Positions 1 to 5,396 of a stretch of DNA of 13,611 nt are shown here, one piece after another. The stretch comes from Erysipelotrichaceae bacterium. Lineage in GTDB: Bacteria > Bacillota_I > Bacilli_A > Erysipelotrichales > Erysipelotrichaceae. Position numbers and translations under genes: made by a program. The first letter of the stretch is position 1. Each line of letters starts with the position of its first letter. The notes under the pieces were generated by a model. That model worked only from the letters and a program-made list of their open reading frames with translations, had not been told where the DNA came from and did not search any database. The DNA lies in assembly GCA_900754715.1 (NCBI GenBank), contig CAAEDX010000046.1, positions 1 through 13,611 of the forward strand. The letters run 5' to 3'.

Positions 1-425
1 GTGGTTGAAAATAATACTGATGTTAAATTTCAAACCGTTGTTGCAAGATCCTATTATGAAGAAAAAAGGAAGATTTAGATCCAGATGGCGGAATTAAAGG
101 ATATGTAACGATGGGTTATGTAGAAGATGGAAATAGACATAAACTGACACACGCTGGAGGAGGATACTCAAAGGCTCTTTCAAGTTATAGAGTATCTAGT
201 CAATTGTTAAAATATGAAAATAGCGAGTACCATTTGATAGCATCGGATATTGTGCAGACAGGTCAAAAAGAACACAAAAATGAAACATCTTTTAGTCATC
301 CGACTGGGTTTACACAATATACATCTATTGGAGCACAAATGGTGGCGTCTAATAGGCTTACGATTAGGACAGGTATTGGAAGTCAGATGAAAGTGTATAC
401 CTTTATTGTCGAAAACAAAATCTAG
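1..425 (+). pseudogene. 3' part of an unrecognised, frameshifted AT-rich gene
   Basis: I do not recognise the product. The window opens inside a reading frame (frame 1, about 25 codons) that ends at a TAG at 76-78. The coding pattern then continues in frame 3 from about position 60 to a TAG at 423-425. The switch falls on the run of six A at 62-67; one extra A would join the frames smoothly into ...SYYEEKKEDLDPDGG. The joined tail is about 140 residues, rich in Gly, Ser, Thr and Tyr and in alternating polar and hydrophobic residues, which suggests beta structure. It has no membrane segment. An ATG at 111 could start a 104-residue product, but no good ribosome site precedes it and the coding pattern runs upstream of it. 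Base composition is clearly more AT-rich than the rest of the window, which suggests transferred DNA. The 5' end lies outside the window. A sequencing error in the A run is an alternative to a true frameshift. Confidence 0.5.
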
Positions 426-457
426 TAGAAAAACATATCCTTCAATCATATTTTACA

Positions 458-491
458 AAGCCTGAACTGTTCAACATTGGTTCAGGTTTTT
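458..491 (+). terminator. Rho-independent terminator of the leftmost gene
   Basis: CCTGAAC (461-467) pairs perfectly with GTTCAGG (480-486) around a 12-nt loop. A-rich bases at 458-460 extend the stem against the T tract at 487-491. It lies about 35 nt after the stop at 425. Confidence 0.8.
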
Positions 492-527
492 ATCATCTGG
501 CACAGCAACAGAAGAAAAATATCGATT

Positions 528-554
528 TTAGCACTCTAGCCTTGACAGTGCTAA
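528..554 (+). promoter_or_regulatory. CIRCE operator (HrcA binding site)
   Basis: TTAGCACTC (528-536), a 9-nt spacer, then CAGTGCTAA (546-554). The CIRCE consensus is TTAGCACTC-N9-GAGTGCTAA, so 17 of 18 arm positions match and the spacer length is exact. The element overlaps the -35 hexamer at 542-547, the usual arrangement for repression by HrcA in Bacillota. The only clear gene downstream is the Hsp20 chaperone at 667. Confidence 0.93.
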
Positions 555-569
555 AAGATTGACTATAAT
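542..569 (+). promoter_or_regulatory. SigA-type promoter of hsp20
   Basis: Perfect -35 TTGACA (542-547) and perfect -10 TATAAT (564-569), 16 bp apart. Transcription should start near 576, giving a leader of about 90 nt. The -35 lies inside the CIRCE element, so HrcA would block polymerase directly. The leader has a small hairpin, ATCGGG (580-585) with CCCGAT (591-596). Confidence 0.85.
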
Positions 570-666
570 AATAAGTGTGATCGGGGAAAGCCCGATGGAA
601 AGAAATTCATGAACGACGGCTGCGATAAAGACAACCGTGAGGATGTGTGTAATGGAGGCGATTGAG

Positions 667-1086
667 ATGAAATTCTTCCCTGGAACAACAAACTTATTTG
701 ATGACATGCTGGATGATATGTTCACATCACCGTTCTTTACCAACCGAAGCGACATGGTGATGAAGACGGACATCACTGAAAAGGATGGGTACTATACCCT
801 GGATATGGAACTGCCTGGCTGCAAGAAGGAAGACATCCATCTGGAGCTGAAGGATGGCTACCTGAATGTGAGCGCGGCACGCAACGCGAACAAAGATGAA
901 AAAGACGCGAAAGGCAATTTGGTGCGTCAGGAACGCTACAGCGGCACGTTCTCACGCAGCTTCTATGTTGGAGACAAGCTGAGCGAAGAGGACATCAAGG
1001 CCGGCTATGAAAACGGTGAGCTGAAGATCACCTTCCCGAAGGAAGTCAAGAAGCTGCCGGAAAAGAAGACCATCACGATCGATTGA
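667..1086 (+). CDS. hsp20: Small heat shock protein, Hsp20/alpha-crystallin family
   Basis: A 139-residue cytoplasmic ATP-independent holdase that would bind unfolding proteins and hand them to the DnaK/ClpB machinery. The start is set at the ATG at 667: GGAGG at 653-657 sits 9 nt upstream and the protein then begins MKFFPGTTNLFDDML, typical of Firmicute Hsp20. In-frame starts from 637 lack a ribosome site. The alpha-crystallin domain spans about residues 33-125. It contains MELPGCKKEDIHLEL, the RQERYSGTFSRSFYVG strand, and YENGELKITFPK. The C-terminal I-x-I motif that docks neighbouring subunits is present as ITI at 136-138. Length and layout are normal for the family. It is a single-gene unit with a CIRCE promoter before it and a terminator after it. 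HrcA control is thus strongly suggested, whereas in Bacillus the classic HrcA targets are groESL and dnaK. Confidence 0.95.
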   Translation: MKFFPGTTNLFDDMLDDMFTSPFFTNRSDMVMKTDITEKDGYYTLDMELPGCKKEDIHLELKDGYLNVSAARNANKDEKDAKGNLVRQERYSGTFSRSFYVGDKLSEEDIKAGYENGELKITFPKEVKKLPEKKTITID

Positions 1087-1093
1087 TCAGGCG

Positions 1094-1127
1094 AAGGCGC
1101 AGGGCTTATCCTGTGCCTTTTCTTTTT
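1094..1127 (+). terminator. Rho-independent terminator of hsp20
   Basis: GGCGCAGG (1096-1103) pairs with CCTGTGCC (1110-1117) around a 6-nt loop, with one G-T pair. It is followed by TTTTCTTTTT and lies 8 nt after the hsp20 stop. Confidence 0.9.
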
Positions 1128-1175
1128 AGCTTGATATCATAACCCGCAGGTTCAAACCTCGTAACGAAGCGAGAC

Positions 1176-1203
1176 TTCTGTTTGTGGCCGGGCAGGATAT
1201 AAT
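1176..1203 (+). promoter_or_regulatory. Probable promoter of the broken aldo/keto reductase gene
   Basis: Perfect -10 TATAAT at 1198-1203, with only a weak -35 candidate (TTCTGT, 1176-1181, 16 bp away). The position, 30 nt before the start codon at 1234, fits. Confidence 0.5.
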
Positions 1204-1233
1204 AAGATCAGAATGAGACAGGAGGCAATGAAT

Positions 1234-1321
1234 ATGGAATATGTAACACTGAATAATGGCGTGAAGATGCCGATGGCAGGAATCGGAACATTCTTGCTTT
1301 CACCGGACGAAGCGGAAGCGT
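1234..1321 (+). pseudogene. 5' fragment of an aldo/keto reductase gene
   Basis: AGGAGG at 1219-1224 and the ATG at 1234 start MEYVTLNNGVKMPMAGIGTF, the classic N-terminus of NAD(P)H-dependent aldo/keto reductases, where the first beta hairpin leads into the (beta/alpha)8 barrel. Family resemblance stops after about 30 residues, near EAEAS at 1312-1323. The catalytic Asp, Tyr, Lys and His residues lie further on in this family and are absent here. After the break the frame runs on to a TGA ending near 1434, but that stretch is an out-of-frame reading of the following YitT/YczE gene. The promoter and ribosome site look intact, so a useless ~67-residue peptide may still be made. The likeliest cause is a deletion that removed most of this gene and the start of the next. 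A misassembly would look the same. Confidence 0.75.
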
Positions 1322-1625
1322 CCTGGTTGCGATCGGCGTCTTTCTGGAGGTCAGCGCCGATGTGGTCGTGCTTGCCGGCGAAGGCGTATCGCTCGCCATA
1401 TGCAAAGTGCTGCCGATCCGTTTCAGTTCGATGAAAGTCATCTTTGATGTGACCCTCGTCCTCATCGCCTGCGTGTTGGGCTTCGGCTTTACTGGCAACT
1501 TGCAAGGCGTGCGTGAAGGTACCATCGCCGCTGCTGTGCTGGTAGGCATGCTGGTCCGCGCCATCAGCAAGCGGAAAGACGCTCTTCAGCGCAGATTCAG
1601 AAAAAACGATGGCCGGCACGGCTGA
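1320..1625 (+). pseudogene. 3' fragment of a YitT/YczE-type membrane protein gene
   Basis: Read in frame from 1320, the sequence encodes about 100 residues starting VLVAIGVFLEVSADVVVLAG. It resembles the C-terminal half of the YczE/YyaS/YitT family of integral membrane proteins. Features include the AGEG-x5-CKVLPI stretch, the SSMKVIFDVTLVLIA helix, the GVREGTIAAAVLVG loop and helix, and a basic cytoplasmic tail (ISKRKDALQRRF). Two membrane spans are complete (about 1437-1497 and 1524-1566) and a third is partial. The N-terminal half is missing. A GTG at 1362 could act as a start, but it is inside a membrane segment and has no ribosome site. The family's function is poorly defined. The fragment begins exactly where the aldo/keto reductase resemblance ends, one frame out, so the two are a deletion fusion. 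The metG T-box promoter starts at its stop codon. Confidence 0.7.
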
Positions 1626-1629
1626 ATTA

Positions 1630-1638
1630 TGATATACT
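1630..1638 (+). promoter_or_regulatory. Extended -10 promoter of the metG T-box leader
   Basis: TGATATACT at 1630-1638 fits the extended -10 form TGnTATAAT with one mismatch. No good -35 is seen 16-18 bp upstream, which extended -10 promoters tolerate. Start of transcription is expected near 1645, just ahead of the T-box stem I. Confidence 0.6.
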
Positions 1639-1644
1639 GTTTGC

Positions 1645-1863
1645 AATGGCAGAGAAGGAAAGAGTACCGATGCGGAATGCATAGAGAGCAGATGGCTGGT
1701 GAAAATCTGACAGGAAGCATGCGGGAACATGGCTCCGGAGCCGCTTTTCCGAATGATGAGGAAAAGCCGCGGAAACGGCGTTAACGTTCAGAGGTGCAGC
1801 AATGCACGAAAAAAGGTGGTACCGCGAAGCTTTCGCCCTTTGGCGTGAGCTTTTTTCTTTTTT
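1645..1863 (+). promoter_or_regulatory. T-box riboswitch, methionine (AUG) specifier, upstream of metG
   Basis: A tRNA-sensing leader that lets metG be transcribed when uncharged tRNA-Met accumulates. The T-box sequence AGGTGGTACCGCG is at 1814-1826. Its TGGT (1817-1820) would pair with an ACCA tRNA end, so with discriminator A73. Stem I shows the usual AGAGAGC (1682-1688) and GGCTGGTGAAAATC (1694-1707) landmarks. The specifier is read as ATG at 1729-1731 inside GGGAACATGGCTCC, the standard position just before stem II, and it matches the downstream methionyl-tRNA synthetase. The terminator at 1827-1863 competes with the antiterminator that would form with the T-box sequence. The motif and the gene context agree; the exact fold was not computed. 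Confidence 0.93.
1827..1863 (+). terminator. T-box attenuator terminator
   Basis: AAGCTTTCGCC (1827-1837) pairs with GGCGTGAGCTT (1842-1852) around CTTT, with one T-T mismatch and one G-T pair. TTTTTTC and more T follow. This is the default off structure of the metG T-box. Confidence 0.88.
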
Positions 1864-1891
1864 GCAGGACGACAGACAGGAGGAATCATTC

Positions 1892-3823
1892 ATGGATAAA
1901 AAACCGTATTATATCACTACGGCGATCGCTTACACATCCGGCAAGCCGCATATCGGCAATACTTACGAGATCGTGCTGACGGACGCGATCGCCCGCTACC
2001 GCCGCGCCCAGGGATATGATGTGTTCTTCCAGACCGGCACGGATGAGCACGGCCAGAAGATCGAGGAAAAAGCAAAGGAAAAGGGCGTGTCTCCCAAGGA
2101 ATTTGTCGATGGCGTGGCCAAGACTGTCAAAGATACCTTTGACATGATGAACACCAGCTACGACTATTTTATCCGCACTACGGATGAAGCGCATGAAAAA
2201 CAGGTGCAGAAGATCTTCCGCCGCCTGTATGAGCAGGGAGACATCTATAAAGGCACTTATGAAGGCATGTATTGCACGCCGTGCGAATCATTCTGGACCG
2301 AAAGCCAGCTGGTAGACGGCTGCTGCCCGGACTGCGGCAGACCGGTCAAGAAAGCGAAAGAAGAGGCGTATTTCTTCCGTATGCAGAAATATGCGGACCG
2401 CCTGATGAAATACATCGAGGATCATCCGGAATTCATCCAGCCGGAATCCCGCAAGAATGAGATGGTCAACAATTTTCTCAAGCCGGGCCTGCAGGATCTG
2501 TGCGTATCCCGAACTTCCTTCAAGTGGGGCATTCCGGTCGATTTTGACCCTAAGCACGTTATTTATGTGTGGATCGACGCGCTGAGCAACTATATCACTT
2601 CACTCGGTTATGACGCAGATGGCAGCAGCGCGGAGAATTTCAAAAAGTACTGGCCGGCCGATGTGCATATCATCGGCAAGGACATCCTGCGTTTCCATAC
2701 GATCTATTGGCCGATCATGCTCATGGCGCTGGATCTGCCGCTGCCCAAGCAGGTATTCGGACACCCGTGGCTGCTGGTGGGCGATGGCAAGATGTCCAAG
2801 TCCAAAGGCAATGCCATCTATGCCGATGAGCTGGTGCATTATTTCGGCGTTGACGCCGTACGCTATTTCGTCCTGCATGAGATGCCATTTGCGCAAGATG
2901 GCACGATCACCTGGGACCTGATGGTCGAACGCGTCAACTCGGATCTGGCCAACATCCTGGGCAACCTGGTGAGCCGTACCATTTCGATGTCCAACAAGTA
3001 TTTTGGCGGCCGCATCGACAATGCCCATGTCAGCGAACCAGTAGATGATGAACTGATCACGCTGGCATTGGAAACGCCGAAAAAAGTGGAAAAGAAGATG
3101 GACGAGCTGCGGGTAGGCGATGCCATCGGCGAGATCTTCACGCTGCTGCGACGTTCCAATAAATACATCGATGAAACGACCCCGTGGGTGCTGGGGAAAG
3201 ATGAGACCAAGAAAGAGCGCCTGGCCACGGTGTTGTACAACTTGCTGGAAAGCATTCGTTTCTCCGCAGTGCTCTTATCCAGCTTTATGCCGCAGACCGC
3301 GGAAAAGATCCTCGACATGCTCGATACGCAGCAGCGTTCGCTGCAGAGCCTGGAGCGTTTCGGCAATCTGGAATGCGGCCATTCGGTCGTGAAGAAAGCA
3401 GAGATCTTGTTTGCCCGCATCGACGCAGAGGAATTCAGGAAACAGCTGGAAGCCGACCGCGAACAGGAAGAAGCGGCTGCCCGTCCGGCCAAGCCGCAGA
3501 TCACCTTTGATGATTTCGGCAAGCTGGAGCTGAAAGTCGGTACGGTCATCGCCTGCGAGAAACATCCCAAGGCTGACCGGCTGCTCGTCGAACAGATCGA
3601 CCTGGGCAATGAGACCCGCCAGGTCGTCAGCGGCATCGCCAGCCACTTTGCTCCGGAAGAGATGGTCGGCAGACGCGTCGTCGTCGTCACCAACCTCAAG
3701 CCGGCCAAGCTGCGCGGCGTGGAAAGCCAGGGCATGATCCTGTGCGCCGCGAGCGATGATGAGCAGACGCTTGACCTGGTCACGGTCACCAAAGATCTGC
3801 CTAACGGCACGATCGTCAGTTAA
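1892..3823 (+). CDS. metG: Methionyl-tRNA synthetase
   Basis: A 643-residue cytoplasmic class I enzyme that joins methionine to tRNA-Met using ATP. The start is the ATG at 1892, 8 nt after AGGAGG (1878-1883). In-frame codons back to 1802 lie within the T-box terminator and are not coding. The catalytic Rossmann domain has the HIGH-type motif HIGN (residues 20-23) and KMSKS (300-304). Between them is the connective-peptide zinc knuckle, with Cys at 128, 131, 145 and 148 (CTPC and CPDC). The alpha-helical anticodon-binding domain follows, to about residue 510. The C-terminal ~105 residues form an EMAP-II/Trbp111-type tRNA-binding domain (FGKLELKVGTVIACEKHPKA onwards), common in bacterial MetG and used for dimerisation and tRNA affinity. 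The gene is intact and of normal length. Expression should respond to uncharged tRNA-Met through the T-box. Confidence 0.98.
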   Translation: MDKKPYYITTAIAYTSGKPHIGNTYEIVLTDAIARYRRAQGYDVFFQTGTDEHGQKIEEKAKEKGVSPKEFVDGVAKTVKDTFDMMNTSYDYFIRTTDEAHEKQVQKIFRRLYEQGDIYKGTYEGMYCTPCESFWTESQLVDGCCPDCGRPVKKAKEEAYFFRMQKYADRLMKYIEDHPEFIQPESRKNEMVNNFLKPGLQDLCVSRTSFKWGIPVDFDPKHVIYVWIDALSNYITSLGYDADGSSAENFKKYWPADVHIIGKDILRFHTIYWPIMLMALDLPLPKQVFGHPWLLVGDGKMSKSKGNAIYADELVHYFGVDAVRYFVLHEMPFAQDGTITWDLMVERVNSDLANILGNLVSRTISMSNKYFGGRIDNAHVSEPVDDELITLALETPKKVEKKMDELRVGDAIGEIFTLLRRSNKYIDETTPWVLGKDETKKERLATVLYNLLESIRFSAVLLSSFMPQTAEKILDMLDTQQRSLQSLERFGNLECGHSVVKKAEILFARIDAEEFRKQLEADREQEEAAARPAKPQITFDDFGKLELKVGTVIACEKHPKADRLLVEQIDLGNETRQVVSGIASHFAPEEMVGRRVVVVTNLKPAKLRGVESQGMILCAASDDEQTLDLVTVTKDLPNGTIVS

Positions 3824-3832
3824 GATGCATAC

Positions 3833-3868
3833 AGACCGGCCTGGAACACAGACCGGTCTTGCTATAAA
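3833..3868 (+). promoter_or_regulatory. Hairpin and possible extended -10 promoter between metG and metF
   Basis: AGACCGG (3833-3839) pairs with CCGGTCT (3853-3859). No T tract follows, so any termination would be weak. Directly after it, TGCTATAAA (3860-3868) matches the extended -10 form TGnTATAAT in all but the last base, and would place a start near 3875, about 12 nt before metF. ACAGACCGG is also repeated directly at 3831-3839 and 3848-3856. This may partly uncouple metF-metH from the T-box transcript. I have no direct proof of activity. Confidence 0.4.
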
Positions 3869-3886
3869 GAAAGGAAGGCAAGACTT

Positions 3887-4780
3887 ATGAAGATTAATGA
3901 ATTGCTCGCTCAGCGCCCGACGCTGTCTTTTGAGATCTTTCCGCCGAAAAACAAAGACGGCGATATCACTTCGATCTACAGCACGATCGATCAGCTGGCG
4001 GAGCTCAAACCGGATTTTATCAGCGTCACGTATGGCGCCGGCGGTTCTACGACCCGCAATACCGTGGAGATCGCCTCAATGATCAAGGAACGCTGGCATG
4101 TCGAAAGCGTAGCGCATCTTAGCTGCATCGACGCTACGGCTGACAACCTGCGAGCCGTGCTTGATCAGCTGCAGGAAAAAGGCATCGAAAACATCCTGGC
4201 TTTGCGCGGTGATTATCCTAAGGGCTATGACCCGCAAAACGCGCCGCGTGAGTTTCAGCATGCCAGCGACCTGGCTTCCTTCATCAATGCGGGTTATCCG
4301 GGCGCATTCTGCCTCAGCGGCGCATGTTATCCTGAGGTGCATGAGGAAGCAGCTTCGCTGGATGAGGATCTGCGTCATTTGAAGATCAAGGCAGATGCTG
4401 GGGTATCTTATCTGACTACCCAGATCTTCTTAGACAACAATTATTATTATCGTTTGCTGCGTGAGGCACGCAAAAGAGGCATCGATGTGCCGATCCTGGC
4501 CGGCATCATGCCGGCGACCAATGCGAAACAGCTGTTGAATATGTCAAAGATGTGCGGCTGCTCGATCCCTTACACGCTTTCGGCAATGATCGAGCGCTTC
4601 TCTGATGATCCTGAGGCGATGCGCGAGGTCGGGCTCAATTATGCCGCATGGCAGATCATGGACCTCATCACCAATGGTGTGGACGGCATCCATCTCTATA
4701 CGATGAACCGGCCGAAGATCGCAACCGAGATCATGCGCCGCTGTGACGCGATCCTGAAAGAATTCCGGCATGCTGATTGA
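3887..4780 (+). CDS. metF: 5,10-methylenetetrahydrofolate reductase
   Basis: A 297-residue FAD enzyme with a (beta/alpha)8 barrel that reduces 5,10-methylene-THF to 5-methyl-THF, the methyl donor for methionine synthase. The start at 3887 follows AAGGAAGG (3871-3878) by 8 nt. The N-terminus LSFEIFPPK carries the conserved catalytic Glu (residue 16). Also visible are SVTYGAGGS, the LRGD motif at 106-109, the TTQIFLDN strand that lines the folate site, and the C-terminal GVDGIHLYTMNRP. Length matches the short bacterial form without the eukaryotic regulatory domain. It overlaps the next gene by 11 nt and is the first of three tightly linked genes ending in metH, the consumer of its product. No SAM riboswitch is seen ahead of it; it may be read from the T-box transcript or from the local extended -10. 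Confidence 0.97.
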   Translation: MKINELLAQRPTLSFEIFPPKNKDGDITSIYSTIDQLAELKPDFISVTYGAGGSTTRNTVEIASMIKERWHVESVAHLSCIDATADNLRAVLDQLQEKGIENILALRGDYPKGYDPQNAPREFQHASDLASFINAGYPGAFCLSGACYPEVHEEAASLDEDLRHLKIKADAGVSYLTTQIFLDNNYYYRLLREARKRGIDVPILAGIMPATNAKQLLNMSKMCGCSIPYTLSAMIERFSDDPEAMREVGLNYAAWQIMDLITNGVDGIHLYTMNRPKIATEIMRRCDAILKEFRHAD

Positions 4781-5396
4781 GCGCACATTGCGTTATCTGG
4801 GCTGGCGCGGAGCGCTCGATGAGCCGATGCGGCAGCTGCTGGATTCGTGTGCGCAGGAAGTCCGGACACTGCGCCCATCATTTGCGCATGCGCGTTTTTC
4901 GCTGTCACATGATCCGCTGCGGCTTTCTGAAGCTGGCATCGTCTTGCCTTCGGCACAGCTGGATCGCAGCTTTCGCATGTGTGATGCCTGCGAAGTTGTC
5001 GGGATCACTTTAGGAGCAGAAGCAGAGCGGCTCGTGCGTTACTATGCCCTCATCGATATGGCGCGGATGAGCGTGCTGGATGCCATGCTCAGCGCCTGGG
5101 TGGAAGAATGCTGCGATGAGTCTGAGCGGCAGATCATCACGGAAACGCGGACCGCGCGGCTGTGTCCGGGCTATGGCGACATTCCGCTGGCATTGAACGA
5201 ACCGCTTGGCGCTGCGCTTTCCCTGCCGCGGATCGGGTTGTATGTCAAGGCCGGCGGCGCCCTTTCCCCGCAGAAATCGATGATCGGACTGATCGGCATA
5301 GGGGATGTTGGGCAACCCAAAAGCTGCGGTTCATGCATCCGCAGCAATGATTGTGAATACAGAAAGCGAGGAGAACGATGTTACGCGAGCGATTAG
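4770..5396 (+). CDS. Stand-alone methionine synthase activation (SAM-binding) domain protein
   Basis: 208 residues matching the Met_synt_B12 reactivation domain, which in Escherichia coli forms the C-terminus of MetH. It would bind SAM and allow reductive re-methylation of oxidised cob(II)alamin on MetH. RLCPGYGDIPL (residues 130-140) matches the conserved R-x-x-x-G-Y SAM-site motif (R130, Y135). LSPQKSMIGLIGIG matches the C-terminal half of the fold. The tail has four Cys at 186, 189, 195 and 204 (CGSC-x5-C-x8-C), absent from the E. coli domain and possibly a metal or iron-sulfur site. The start overlaps the end of metF by 11 nt with only a weak ribosome site, so translational coupling is likely; the 3' end overlaps metH by 19 nt. 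Thermotoga maritima has a similar split. The downstream MetH lacks this domain, which confirms the pairing. Confidence 0.9.
   Translation: MLIERTLRYLGWRGALDEPMRQLLDSCAQEVRTLRPSFAHARFSLSHDPLRLSEAGIVLPSAQLDRSFRMCDACEVVGITLGAEAERLVRYYALIDMARMSVLDAMLSAWVEECCDESERQIITETRTARLCPGYGDIPLALNEPLGAALSLPRIGLYVKAGGALSPQKSMIGLIGIGDVGQPKSCGSCIRSNDCEYRKRGERCYASD

Noticed and set aside
62..68. A AAA AAG heptamer suggesting programmed -1 frameshifting
   Set aside because: The incoming frame does not decode the heptamer in the phase needed for tandem slippage, so a simple indel in the A run is more likely.
637..666. Upstream in-frame starts for hsp20
   Set aside because: They lack a ribosome site, and the ten extra residues are atypical, whereas the ATG at 667 has GGAGG 9 nt upstream.
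1149..1158. GGTTCAAACC, resembling a tRNA T-arm
   Set aside because: The flanks do not form a 5-bp T stem, and no acceptor, D or anticodon arm is present.
1152..1730. Minus-strand open frame of 192 codons over the decayed region and T-box
   Set aside because: It runs opposite two recognisable gene fragments and through the T-box stem I, and shows no family resemblance or ribosome site.
2863..3810. Long open frame (315 codons) on the minus strand opposite metG
   Set aside because: It mirrors the strong coding pattern of metG, has a low-complexity Ser/Arg-rich translation with no recognisable domain, and has no convincing ribosome site.
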